This document shows positions 21,034-32,671 of a DNA stretch of 64,000 nt, piece after piece. Position numbers and translations under genes: made by a program. A model generated the notes under the pieces. The model had not been told where the DNA came from. It did not search any database and was given only the letters and a program-made list of their open reading frames with translations. The DNA is from Ailanthus altissimus (lineage: Eukaryota > Streptophyta > Magnoliopsida > Sapindales > Simaroubaceae). Location: contig OX327690.1 of NCBI GenBank assembly GCA_946807835.1, forward strand, positions 6,482,501 to 6,546,500. Reading direction: 5' to 3'. How positions within the stretch are numbered: the first letter of the stretch is position 1; each line of letters begins with the position of its first letter.

Positions 21034-22110
21034 CAAGTTGGTATTAACTCATATTTTTCATTTTCAATGACTGTGATTCCAGATTGTTTTGGTGCTACCT
21101 GAGTAGGACTTACCCACTTACTATCTGAGATAGGATAGATGATTCCTACTTCAAGTAATTTGAGAACTTCAGCTCTCACTACCTCTTTTATATGTGGATT
21201 TAATCTCCTTTGAGGTTGTTGGGAAGTTTTGGCATTATCCTCTAGGTGTATTCTATGTGAGCAAATCAAAGGATTAATACCATTTATGTCTTTCAAAGTC
21301 CACCGAATTTCATTTTTATACTTTTTTAATAATTTAATCAACTTACCTTCTTGTTCGCTTGTAAGTGTAGAAGACATTACCACCGGGTAAGTTTGTTTCT
21401 CTCTAAAAAATGCATATTTCAGTCCTTTAGGCAGAGGTTTTAACTCCAACTTTGAAATTTTGTTCTGTTTATCCTCATTTTCTCCCAATTCTTCAAACTT
21501 TAGTTTCCATCCTTTATTTTTAGTCACTTGTGCACAGTCAAGTAAAGAACATATATCAGAGATTTCAGGATCTAATTGTATATTTGACTCAAATGAATTT
21601 ATTAAACACATTTCTAAGGGATTGGTAGAACTCCATTTTTGAATATGATCCTCCACAATCATTTCAATTATGTCGCATTCTTCACTTTCATCCTCTCCTT
21701 CATATGGTTGCTTACACATATTGAAAACATTGAGTTTAAGTGTCATGTTTCCAAATGAAAGCTTCATTACTCCATTCCTGCAATTAATCAAAGCGTTAGA
21801 AGTTGCTAAAAATGGATGACCCAAAATAACAGGTATCAGATTATATTCTTTAACAGGTTCAGTGTCCAAGACAATAACATCCACAGGATATATGAATTTA
21901 TCAACTTGAACTAAAACATCTTCCACTACCCCTCTTGATACTTTTATTGATCTATCAGCAAGTAAAAGGGTTACAGAAGTTGATTTTAACTCACCGAGAT
22001 TGAGCTGCTGATAAACTGAATACAATAATAAATTCACACTAGCACTAAGATCAAGTAAGGCTTGTTTAATTTTATGACTTCTAATAATACATAAAATTAT
22101 AGGACAACCA
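21034..22110 (-). pseudogene. Athila-1 protease and reverse transcriptase N-terminus
   Basis: The retroviral-type aspartic protease begins near 22110 with ALLDLSASVNLLLYSVYQQL. The D-L-S-A-S matches the family's DLGAS, here with Gly changed to Ser. It continues LLLADRSIKVSRGVVEDVLV and VILGHPFLATSNALINCRNG (the second conserved region of the protease). After an acidic linker the RT begins near 21310: RWTLKDINGINPLICSHRIH, RRLNPHIKEVVRAEVLKLLE, SKWVSPTQVAPKQSG. A 334-codon frame (21033-22037) is open here, so decay is milder than in the Copia elements. Processing of Gag-Pol would be its role. Confidence 0.85.
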
Positions 22111-22282
22111 GGTTCTTATATTTTAAAGCATTATTGTTTTGAAGAATGACACTTACTTGTTCAGCTAAAAATGCTTTCTTTTTCACATTCAGTTTTCTTT
22201 TTACTATGTATAAATCCTTCAAAAATTTTGCATAAGAGGGAACCTGTTTAATAGCATCCTGTAAAGGAATATTAACTTTTAC

Positions 22283-23976
22283 CTATTTGAAGATTTCAAA
22301 AATTTCAGGATTGTGATTCATCTTCTTAGTATTATGTAATGCATGAGGAAATGGGAGTGGAGGTGAGAGTTTGGTGTTTTCTTCATTAGGTGTTGGTTTA
22401 ACACTTTCCTTAACCTTAGAGATTGATTCATCGCTCTCATGAGGTTCAGGAATTTCATTTTCAGCAATTTTACCACTTCGAAAAGTGATAACTGCTTTAA
22501 CTTGATTCATGTGTTTGCTTCCTGAACTACATACATTTGAGTTATGTTATCCTTTGGGGTTTGGCTATGGTTGAGAAGGAAATTTTTCTTTCTCATGAAT
22601 GTTCAGTGCAGATGCAAATTAGCAAAAGCATCTTTCAAATCAACAAATGTTTGAGCATTTTGAGAATTAACAGACTCTTGCTTTTCAATGAATGTTTGCA
22701 AAGTTTCTTTAAGATTTTTCCTAGGAGGTAGGACATATGGTGCATAACCTTGATGATTTTGAAAATTTTGGTGTGGTTGGAAAGGTGGTTGTGAAACTTG
22801 TGCTTGAGTGTCATTCCTCCAAGTAAAATTCGGGTGATTTTGCCATCTAGGATTATAGTTTTGTGAATATGGTTTATTGTTTGGCCTCTTGAATGTGTTT
22901 AGAACATTGGCTTGTTCATGGAGACATTCCCTAAATGTAGGCAAAGTTGGGCAATCATTGGTAGAGTGATAATGAGTTTCACAAATGTGACACACAATTT
23001 CTTGAACAGATTTTATTTGATCACTTTTTTTCATTTCTAAGGTTTCGAATTTTCTAGCAAGGGATGCTAATTTGGCTTGAAGGTCCTGGTCTTCCCTAAG
23101 ATAATAAATACCCCCACTAGATGTAGTGGTCTGATTTTTGCTAAGTGCCTCACAAGTATCAACAGTGTTCTAATTTTGAGCATTTTCTGCTAGTAAGTCA
23201 AGATAGTTCATTGCCTCTTCTGGGTCTTTATCCTCAAATGTTCCATTATACATCATTTCTACCATTTGCCTAACTCGGGGTGTTAAGCCCTTATAGAAAT
23301 TTGAGACTAGCCTCCATATTTCAAAGCCATGATGGGGACAGGTATTAAGTAATTCTTTATACATTTTCCAACATTGGTAAAAGGTCTCTCTTGGTTTTTG
23401 GGCAAAAGTCGTGATTTGTCTTTTAAAAGAATTTATTCTATGGGAAGGAAAAAACTTTTTCAGGAATTGTTGTTGCATCTCATCCCATAAAGAAATGAAT
23501 CTCGGCCTAAGGTTTTGTAGTCATGTTTTAGCTTTATCTTTATTAAAAAAAAGGAAAAGCTTAAGTCAAATTGTGTTCATGCTACAATTTTGGTCATTAT
23601 ACATGTTACACACTTTTTCAAATTCTCTTAGATGTAGATAAGGGTTCTCTGCATCTAAGCCATGAAAAGTGGGTAAAAGTTGGATAATGTATGGCTTAAA
23701 ATTAAAATGCGTTGCATCCGGAGGAAAAATTAAGCAAGATGGTGCACCGGTTCATGTAGGGTTCATATAGTCTCTAAGTGTCTTAGGTCGGTTATGGTCA
23801 TTATGTTGAGACTGATTGTCCCCTGGGTCTATGAGTCCCTCAATTTGATTTTTGCTGATGGTGTTAATTGATGAAGAATAAGAAGATGAAGGAGAATTTA
23901 TCAAATTATCAAAGGAAGTTTTGAAATTACCTTTCACAAAATGATGAGAATTAGGATCTCGAAACCAACTGCTCAT
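22283..23976 (-). pseudogene. Athila-1 gag
   Basis: The frame starts at about 23976 (MSSWFRDPNSHHF); earlier in-frame residues are a hydrophobic run unlike gag. Blocks in order are: TLRDYMNP, then NFKPYIIQLLPTFHGLDAEN, MQQQFLKKFFPSHRINSFKR, CWKMYKELLNTCPHHGFEIW, LVSNFYKGLTPRVRQMVEMM, and a zinc knuckle CHICETHYHSTNDC (CX2CX4HX4C, about 22975), then a Gln/Asn/Pro-rich segment. This is the typical Athila gag plan: capsid, zinc knuckle and a long linker to the protease. Stops near 23752, 23590 and 23172 break it. Confidence 0.85.
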
Positions 23977-24150
23977 AAAAAGAAATAAAACAAAATACAA
24001 TAACAATAAATAATACAAATAAGAGAAAAAAATTAAAATATTAAACACAGGTAAATAAAATAGGCAAAAGTAAAAGTAAAATAAAGATAAATAATTAGAA
24101 GTTAGATTAGTAATGTTAGATTATATGATAAAAAGTTAATAAATAAAGAG

Positions 24151-24360
24151 TAAGAGGCTCAGCTTTTCATGAAAATAAAAATAGAATAGTAAATAAAGTA
24201 AAGCACGTTAGGAGGCTCGGTCTTCCATGAAAATAAAAAGCGAATAATAAATAAAGATTAGGAGGCTTAGCCTTTTATGAAATTGAAAAGTGAAAATAAA
24301 AAAGGAATAATAAAAAAAGTAAAGCAAGTTAGGAGACGCAGCCTTCCATGAAAATAAAAG
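24151..24360 (-). repeat. Four imperfect leader repeats of Athila-1
   Basis: Plus-strand copies start at 24151 (TAAGAGGCTCAGCTTTTCAT), 24209 (TAGGAGGCTCGGTCTTCCAT), 24259 (TAGGAGGCTTAGCCTTTTAT) and 24330 (TAGGAGACGCAGCCTTCCAT). Each is followed by GAAAATAAAA-like sequence and an A-rich spacer. They lie between PBS and gag. Similar TTAGGCGGT...CCAT units occur in the leader of Athila-2. Confidence 0.85.
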
Positions 24361-24397
24361 ACGAATAAACAACAAAAGAAATAATATTAATTTCATT

Positions 24398-24416
24398 TCT
24401 CTGGCAACGACGCCAA
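24398..24416 (-). promoter_or_regulatory. Athila-1 primer-binding site (tRNA-Asp type)
   Basis: The minus strand reads TTGGCGTCGTTGCCAGAGA a few bases downstream of the 5' LTR. The plant Athila/Tat primer site is TGGCGCCGTTGCCGGGGA, complementary to tRNA-Asp. Here three C-to-T or G-to-A changes have occurred. Confidence 0.8.
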
Positions 24417-24421
24417 AAACT

Positions 24422-25851
24422 TGACACGTCCAGAATATAGGAGTTTATTCTCAAGTGCAGGATTGTCAAAGTAATAAATAATCCGATGAGAACAAGGTCG
24501 ATCCACAAGGAAGTAGAATTAAAATTACAAATTATAAACACTTTTAAGACAATTAATGTTATATAAGATGTTTGTAAATATTAATTCAATTAACCAATTC
24601 AAATAAAAGCTAAGGTTAGGGGGATTCACTCTTGGCATAAGAAGTAAGAATATATTTAACTCTTTTTATAACTCAATTGGAATCCTCACACAAAGGAGGT
24701 TCCAACCAAAAAATATAACAATTAAAGTTCATCATCATTTATATATTGATTAATATTTATTTCTTTCAATTATTATACGTTAAATCTTATAAATGGGTTC
24801 AAGTATTTATTATGCCAATCTTTATATTTGTCTACAATAAATCAAGACTCCCACTTTACAAGAAATGTTATATACACCAAATCTTGTAAATGGTTTCAAG
24901 AATTTATTGTGCAAAGTATAAATTTTGTCAATAATAAATCAAGAATCACCACTTTAGAAGAAATGGTATTAATTCTACAAACAAAATAAATATATCATAT
25001 ATAAATTTGCATAACTTAAGAATGAAGCATTAAATTCTTGAATAAGTGTTAAACATTTCTTATTACTTTGCCAAGAGCTTCACTCTTTCACCTTAGCATA
25101 AAAAAAATTATTTGGACATAATAAAACCAAAGAAAAAGAAAAGAAATGGAAAAAGAAATAACATGACTTAATAGTAAACAAGAGAAATAATATTACAAAG
25201 AAATGGATACAAAGGACAAGTATTTTGAACTAAATTCTAACTTTCTAATTACATACTTTAGGCATAAACAAGACACCAATTTATAGAAAAATATGGATAA
25301 ATCGAGACAAAGTTGGAGGGAACCACTTGGATGATGAAAGTCAAGAATGATGGAAAAATTAATTTGCATTAATTATCACTAAGGCACCCACTTGATTACC
25401 CAATTTGGAATTGTGTGATCCGAATTAGCTGTTACTCAAAACATCAAAGTTGTAGATACGTCTCTTATCTTTCCAAATTGATTATCTCATACATATTAGA
25501 TACGTATTGCTATAGTTATGGGCCAAATACTGATGATTGTTTAAACTGGGCCTGTACTGCAGATTAGTTCTGTTCTAGGCCGTTTTCACCCTCTAAACAC
25601 TCAAATTTCAAATGCTTTGTGAAACACAATATGTTAGACCATTGAGTCAGCTCTTAACAAGATTAAGAATCACTCCAATTAAATCTTTAGGTAGAAAGTT
25701 ATGCCTATTTTACTGAACTTACTACAAAACAGTTGAAAGATAATTAGGTACAATATTGTAAACATACTTAAGTTAAGAAAATTAAATACACTAGTAATAC
25801 AAAATAATGATTTAAAACTCTTATTAAATGTGTAATTTCAAGTGTCCATCA
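24422..25851 (-). repeat. 5' LTR of Athila-1
   Basis: It is 1430 bp, matching 14074-15503 along its whole length with scattered substitutions. In element orientation it begins TGATGGACACTTGAAATTAC and ends GACGTGTCA. A TATA-like CTATAAAT on the minus strand lies at about 25279-25286. The TSD copy GCTCT follows at 25852. Confidence 0.95.
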
Positions 25852-26849
25852 GCTCTCCTGCTTACGTAATAGGATAAACTTGCACCTAAAGGATATAAAT
25901 ATCCATTCATTGGATATCTTAAGAATTCAATGGGATACCAGTTCTATAATCCTGAGGAACAAAATGTGTTCATTTGTCGAAATGACACTTTTCTAGAGAA
26001 ACATTTTCTCATGGATCATGGAGATTGTAGAAAGATTGAATAATTAGATGAACTTAATCAGGATGTAAATGAATCAACGAGAGAACCTCAGGCTCAATCG
26101 AGCAGAATACCTTTAACACACTCTCCACGTAGGTCAGAAAGGATATTAAAGCCACCGAAAGGTATGATTCAATACCTGAAAGTGTTATTGGTGTTTTCTT
26201 GATTGAAAAAAAGGATCATTTGACTTATAGAGATGCGATGTTGGACATCGATTTAGGAAAATGGCAAGAGGCTATGAAATTTGAGATTGACTTAATGCAT
26301 AAAATCAAGTCTAGGACTTGGTTGAACTTCTTGAAGGAATTATTCTTATCGATTGTAAATTCATTTACAAGCGGAAGCATGGGCCCGATGGAAAAGTAAA
26401 GACTTTCAAGGCCCGTTTGGTGGTAAAAGATTATATTTAGCGATCTGGGATCGATTATGAGGAAATCTTCTCACCAGTAGTGATGCTTAAGTCAATTCAA
26501 ATTTTACTGACAATTGTCGCATATTATGATTATGAAATTTGGCAAATAAATATAAAAACGGCATTCTTAAATGGATATCTTGAAGAAGAGGTCTATATGG
26601 AACAACCTAAAGGTTTTACATTTAGCCAAACTTTTGGTTTAGTATGCATACTGAAGAAGTCTATTTATAGACTTAAACAAGCTTCCCAAAGTTAGAATCT
26701 TTATTTTGTTGAAGTAATCAGAGGGTCTAATTTTATCAAGAACGAAGAAGAATCATGTGTTCATCAAAAAAGCATTAGGAGCATGACAGTCTTCTTGGTT
26801 CTTTATGTGGATAACATACTCATTATCGAAAATGATATTGGTATGTTAC
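25852..26849 (+). pseudogene. Copia-A integrase end and reverse transcriptase (first part)
   Basis: Resumes the Copia-A frame after the Athila-1 insertion (25857 onward CTGCTTACGTAATAGG, as in Copia-B). It reads IGYLKNSMGYQFYNP, then RDAMLDIDLGKWQEAMKFEI, the start of RT. Next come VCILKKSIYRLKQAS and QINIKTAFLNGYLEEEVYME (RT catalytic block A region; QMDVKTAFL in active relatives). The active-site box reads LYVDN (about 26805), where LYVDD is expected. The frame is cut at 26849 by the solo LTR. Confidence 0.8.
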
Positions 26850-29615
26850 TGTAATATCCAAACCCCAATAGTAGTATTGGCGCCTAAATTTTGGTATAGA
26901 GTAATGAAGACACCGTGGGGTTACCTAATTTTAACCCTATTAGAAATATTTTTTTATGGTGCGCATGAGAGATATTAGACATAGTTTCGTAATTTCACAC
27001 TTGGTCGGAGCATTGAGCAACCTTAGAATATTTTTGGAAATTTTCTCTATTAGCTTGGAAAAATAAATTTTAATTTACTACATGAATTTCTATTTAAGGG
27101 TTATGTATGGAATAAGCCTTTGTTGAGAAACACAATACATATATTAGAAAATAGACAAATTAGAAACAATCTGATGAATTATCAAGTTGTAAATTCTAGT
27201 TAGTTCCTTGAACTATTCTAATTAGGTAGTTACAAATGAACCAACTACATACTTAGTTTCCAACCAAATACAAATTAGAAATTTAGAGTAAGTTAAGGGG
27301 CAAATTGGTCTTTTGAGGGAGCACTATATATATGGTAGAAGTGTGTAGAAATTTCAAGTGATTAAAAGCATAACACTTAGAAAAAAAGATAGTAAAATTC
27401 GTACAAAAAAATAGGGGGCTGCTACAGTGAAATTTCAGTTTTGTTTCCATGATTTTTCATACTTTATCAAACTAAAATAAGGTTACAGACCAGTTCTTAA
27501 GATCAATTGAAACCTCTATTAGTGAAAATTCAAGAAAAAGAAAGAAAAACATTGGTTTGTGAGATTGATATGTGAACTTTCAAGATTGCTTCAATTGATG
27601 TTCTTGTGTGTATTCTTGGTTTAGATTGAGTTGAATTCGAGTATGGAGCTTAAAGGAGTCATCAAAGTGAAGAAATTGGCAAGGTAACAATTAGAATTTT
27701 GGGTGATTTAGATGTAGAGACTTCAATTGGTTATAATTAGGGCATTATAATGAAATTGGCTTGATTTTGACGCAATTGGAACAAGAAATTAAGAAAAGAA
27801 ATGTGTTGGAACATAGGGTGAAATTCTGCCACTTTATGCAAGTTAGGGATTGAGTTGTGATGTACAAATGGTGTCTTATGTAAATTGAATGTATATGGTT
27901 GATAAAAAAATCAAAAATGAAGAAAATGGGATATAATTGTCCATTTTGATAAGGTGAAGGGCAATTATGTCCAACCAAAGTTATAAGGTGTTTAATAATT
28001 TTCAGGATGCCGGATGGTGAGTTAGATTAGATTAAATGGCTCCTTAAATGAAAATCGAGAAGTAGTATCCATTCGGGCTTTTTGTATGCCAATTAGGGTG
28101 TTTAGTAGTTAAATGAGATTCTAGTATTTGAATTAGTTCTAATGTCATTTATTGTGCGTAGGTCAAAAAAATCGAGATCGGTAACAAGAGCAGAAATTCG
28201 GAGTGAAATCGAGCTCAGAGCGGTTGTGAGTGAAAATCTGCCACTTCTTTTATCTTTCATTTATTATGTTTCCGAATAATGAAAATGTATGTTTTATGTG
28301 CTTTTAATGCATAAATATGAGTTAGGATCTTGATATATATCCATATATATGCTTTTATATGTTCGGTTTAAAAAATAGCTTTAAATTTACTGCATCCGTT
28401 TCAAAGGCCGTTGGTACCCTCAGATTATAATGGCGATGATTGTATTAGACCCAGCCGATATATCTCGTACACATGGGTAGGTTATGGGGTGTGTCACTAA
28501 CTCCAGGAAGTCAGGATGTCGAGTCATGTGAGTCGCTCTATTTGTACGGGGTATTGTCTCACTATATGTATGCGATGTAGGATTCTGCTGTATAGCTAGT
28601 GAGATGTCTTGAGATGTCACTGTGAGTGATGCTTGTTGAGGCGCCCCATGGCCTACTCACGTGTGCTGTGCTAGTTGAGTCGTTGCATGAGTATAGAACT
28701 TTAGGGTTTCCATTGGTACAGTTTAGAAAGAAAATGGCCGAGCGAGGGTTTTAATAATTTTTCTTCTACCGGTTGCATATTATGCGTTTATATGCACATG
28801 CTAGTTATTATGTTGTACAGATTTTGGATATTATTTTCCGAAGATGTAAATAAAACCCGCTCGAAAAGATTTTATCAGCATATGATATTAGAAACCGTTT
28901 TACAGCTTTATACCAGTTTTAGAAGCATGATTTATGCATGTCTTTTAGAATTTAATATATATGCAGAATGTTATTTTATTTGAAATCTTAAATGCACTCA
29001 CTAAGCTCCTTTAGCTCACTCATTTTGTATTTTATCTTTTCTAAACCCCCTTCCCAGGTGCAGGTCTCAGTACGCCAGCTGCTGATTCTTCTATTGTTGA
29101 TTAGTGAGCCAAATCTAAAGATCATTTTATACATGTAAATGTGCTAAATAACACTATTTTTGCTTTTAGCAAAGTAGTTCTAGATTTATGCATTGTACAT
29201 ATGTTTTGGATAACCAAGAAGAGATTTCGATATTTTGATAATTGTTTCACTTTTTATCACTATTCCAGTTTTATAATCCTAATGAAATTATTGAGTTGAG
29301 TTGGAATTATTTTGAAAAAGACCGAAGGTTCTATTTGGCAGTGTTGAGAAGTGGTTTGGAAATAAAAGTGTAATTCTTTACAGGTTTTGTACTGAATTTT
29401 TTGAAAAACAGGAGAAACTCTGCCTATTTTTTTTAAAGAATTAATTTGTCATCTTTATGTATATTCCAAAATTTTCTTAGTAATAACAAGAACTAAAAAG
29501 GGGTTTGTCTCGTAAAATTTCTCAACTTACCCAGTTATATTCTGAGAAACGTTTGTCGGGGTGTTCGACAGAGCCGCTGGGATCTAGTGTAGAGGTCTCA
29601 GGCCAGGTCCTATCA
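26850..29615 (+). mobile_element. Solo Tekay-like Ty3 LTR (plus orientation)
   Basis: The insert is 2766 bp, begins TGTAATATCCAAACCCC and ends CCAGGTCCTATCA. It is flanked by GTTAC (26845-26849) and GTTAT (29616-29620). Copia-B shows the uninterrupted target (GTATGTTACAATCAGTC). A second copy in the opposite orientation is at 42246-44996. TATA-like CTATATATAT lies at 27324-27333. The segment ATGCACTCACTAAGCTCCTT at about 28991 resembles a block frequent in Tekay/Del LTRs. There is no coding region or PBS, so a solo LTR left by recombination is the simplest reading. Assignment to Tekay is an inference from length and that block. Confidence 0.85.
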
Positions 29616-30535
29616 GTTATAGTCAATTAAAAGCTACCTTGGTAAGAATTTCTACATGAAGGAATTGAGAGAGGCTTCCTATATTCTAGGTATAAAGCTT
29701 TATAGAGTTAGAGCTAGAAGACTCTCTTAATCATCGTATACAGACAATGTCTTGGAAATGTATAATTTTAGTAACCGTAGGATAGTTAATATACCTTTTA
29801 GATATGACGTTTATCTTTCGAGGAATATGTGTCATCAAAGTGAAGATGAAAAGGTTAGAATGTCTAACATACCATATGCATCAACTGTAGGAAGCTTGAT
29901 ATATGTTATAATGTGTACAAGACCTAACATCAGTATTGCTGTAAGTGTTATAAACCGGTATTAGTCTGATCCAGATGAAGGCCATTTGATGGTTGTAAAA
30001 CATATGCTTAAATATCTTAAAGAGACTAAGGATAAGTTTCTGATATATGGAGAAAGTAACTTACAAGTGAGAAGATATACGGATTTAGACTTCCAATCTA
30101 ATCTAGATGATAGAAAGTCTACATCTAGATATGTATTCATTATCAATGATGTTGCAGTTAGTTGTAAGAGCAACAAAGAGTCGTCCACAGCTGATTCCAC
30201 AACAAAGGAAGAATATATTGCAGCTTCAGAAGCAGTAAAAGAAGCAGTGTGGATACGTAAATTTGTCACTGAACTTGGAATAGCTCCAAGTGAAATGGAT
30301 CATATAACATTATTTTGCAACAACAATGGAGCCATTGCATAAGCTAAAGATCCAAAAGCATACAAAAAGTTTAAGTATATGGAAAGGAAATACCATATCA
30401 TTAGAGAAATCTTGGCTAGAGAAGATGTAATAGTTTGTAGAGTAAACTCTATAAATAATGTAGTGGACCCACTCATTAAAGCTTTAACTCCAAAAGTATT
30501 TGAAAGACATGTGGAGTCAATAGGTATTTGATACC
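29616..30535 (+). pseudogene. Copia-A reverse transcriptase end and RNase H
   Basis: Continues with MKELREASYILGIKLYRVRA (RT end), YASTVGSLIYVIMCTRPNIS, HMLKYLKETKDKFLIYGESN, RRYTDLDFQSNLDDRKSTSR (RNase H first Asp), VSCKSNKESSTADSTTKEEY (the usual Trp changed to Cys; catalytic Glu present), and LFCNNNGAIA with Asp changed to Asn. It ends before the purine tract AAGTGGGAG at 30557-30564. RNase H would degrade the RNA of the RNA:DNA hybrid. The changed acidic residues and stops make it dead. Confidence 0.8.
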
Positions 30536-30565
30536 ATTGTGAATGGTACTAAAGCAAGTGGGAGT

Positions 30566-32667
30566 TATTGGAATTTATGCTTACGTGTCATCCTTTTATG
30601 TATGAACATTTGTTTAATATTTATACTTGTATTATCATTTCATTAAATCGCTAATTATATTTTATATATAGTAAGATGCTTGTAACATTTCAGACATTAT
30701 ATGATCTAAAAGAGTTCAGATCTGGTCTAAATGAGTTTAGATTAGTGCTAAGAATTGGCAATGCTGAGAATTATAAATGTTAAGAGTTAGCACTAATAAG
30801 AGTTATTAGGTTATAAGAGTCATTGATATCTAAAGAGTTAGAGCTTTGTTTAAAATAAGACAAAGGCCTGAGAATATATTAGCAATGATATAGTTGCAAA
30901 GAGTTACAAATAGTGCTACAAAATGTCATATGCAAAAATCTTTTCAAATATTATATTCTTGATCTATCTTCATTACTACTGGTTTGTCAGTGAACACCTT
31001 AATAAATATATAGATCGATATATGTCTATATCTGGATGGTCTAGATGGTTAGTTTTGGCAGACTATGAGTTTAGTGGAAGCTCATATAGAGATGCAGGTA
31101 TTCAGTAAGGATTGAATACTAAACAGACTCATAAAGACCTCCAATAGACATCCCATAAAGCCGTCAATGAAGGGTCTTTTGAGTTTAGTAGTATTCGTGG
31201 TCCTTTAACCTGAGTGTCATGGTGGGCTTGTGAGTGATCCTCCATACTTTGGTTCTATACATGTCAGAAATCTTTCATGGTCTGACCACTGGGTGTCGCT
31301 GGGTATGGTCTGATGCTCATAGAGTTCGGTGTAGATAGATATAGGATTCATTAGCTCATTTGGGTGAGTAATATATCCTAATGCTCTAAGATTGTATTTT
31401 AGAAAGTTTTATGGCCATAAACAGTAATTATCGGGAAAAGAGTTTAAACTTAGGGATAAATAATATTACAAAAGTATTTGAGAATATTATTTATTGAAAA
31501 AAAATTCTAGAGATAAACTTTCGGTCGGGCATATGGAGATTTGACGATGTTAATCTATATCTCTGCTCTACCCGAATATAAATGATTGAGGGATTATACA
31601 AATACGTTATAACCTCAACTTGTATGGTCTAACACACCGCTTTATAATAACTATAATGTGTGTGTAGGGCATCGTTCACAGACGTATGAAGGAGTTTCAT
31701 ATGACAATTCAGGCGTGGATCTAGAGAGTCTCACAATATGAAGTGTACTCGTTGTGCATTAGGGCAGCATTATGGATTGAACAGTTCAATCCTAGAAATT
31801 CCAGCAAGCCGAAAATATATTTTAGGGTTCATCAAGTAATGCACTTGTCTAGACTTAAATGTTAAGTATATCATTTAATTAGTTGGCAAGAGTTATTAAC
31901 TAATTAAATGTTAAGAAGTAGCACAATTTTGTTCCATGAATTGTTTCACCATGAATTCACCTATTTACCATATTAATAAAATCAAATAAGGTACAAATTA
32001 ATTATTTAAATATTATTTTTGAATATTTGAATAATTATTATTTAAATAAATAATAATATTTATTTAGTTATTTATTATTTTAGTTTAGGTGGGAGATATA
32101 TACTTAATTAGGTATACTTGCCACTAAATATTTTTTTTTTAGTTTTTGGCCATTTAATCAATTTTAGGAGCACTTGTGAAGTGCTTAACACACCTAAACA
32201 TTATTTTGAATAATTGATTAAAAGAGTGTGAAGAAAAAATCGTACAAGGTAGAGTGATTTAGAAAGAGTTTGATTTTTGGAGAGTTTTTCTTTGAATAAA
32301 GGTCAGAAAAATTATAGAGAGAGAAAAATAAATCCCTATGATTTTTGTTTCAAGAAAGAAACCTTGTTGCTGGAAATTCAATTACTGCTATTTTAGCTTC
32401 ACAATCCCATTGGATTGTTGTGAACTAGAATTGAACAATAGTGCACTTTAGTTTGAGTTCAAAGTTAGAGTTAGGAAGATTCCGGAATTGAAATCTTCAC
32501 CAAAATTCTTAAAGGGTATGTTTTCTATCATCTTGTGTTTTTAATGATTTAAGTTACATGTGTATATATTGATTACATGCTTAATTCCGCTGCAACATTC
32601 ATGTATATGATACATGTATTTAGTTTTTTTAACATGTACACAATTACATGCATACACCTTAAAAGCA
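30566..32667 (+). repeat. 3' LTR of Copia-A
   Basis: Starts TATTGGAATTTATGCTTACG immediately after the purine tract and ends near CACCTTAAAAGCA. It is collinear with the solo LTR at 59030-61182 (read on its minus strand) and more distantly with the Copia-B LTRs. The exact 3' end is uncertain by a few bases because an inverted LTR fragment follows directly. Confidence 0.8.
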
Positions 32668-32671
32668 CGTT

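Larger units (their letters stand above)
14074..25851 (-). mobile_element. Athila-1: Athila-like Ty3 retrotransposon with LOG gene
   Basis: The element is 11.8 kb with two 1430-bp LTRs that end TG..CA, a 5-bp TSD (GCTAT/GCTCT), a PBS matching tRNA-Asp, and gag-PR-RT-RNaseH-INT in order on the minus strand. Pol C-terminal motifs ([41 protein letters not shown]) are typical of the Athila/Tat branch of plant Ty3 elements. Two extra frames, ORF-X and a LOG homologue, lie between integrase and the 3' LTR. It was inserted into the integrase gene of Copia-A. The LTRs are close: 3 differences over the first 72 bp. Coding regions carry stops, and the RT active site is deleted, so it cannot move by itself. 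Confidence 0.9.
11150..32667 (+). mobile_element. Copia-A: Ty1/Copia element, 5'-truncated, split by two insertions
   Basis: Segments in order are: leader (11150-12070), gag, protease/integrase, [Athila-1 insertion 14074-25851], end of integrase and RT, [solo LTR 26850-29615], RT/RNase H, purine tract, and 3' LTR (30566-32667). Copia-B provides an uninterrupted comparison at both insertion points, which fixes the insertion boundaries. The 5' LTR and PBS are missing: the leader runs straight into the opposite-strand Copia-1. Stops are common, so it is dead. Confidence 0.85.

Noticed and set aside
28420..28620. Open frame of 66 codons with a near-copy at 43246-43527
   Set aside because: Both lie in the two copies of the same solo LTR at matching places. 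Similarity reflects the shared LTR, with no codon-type conservation or known domain.
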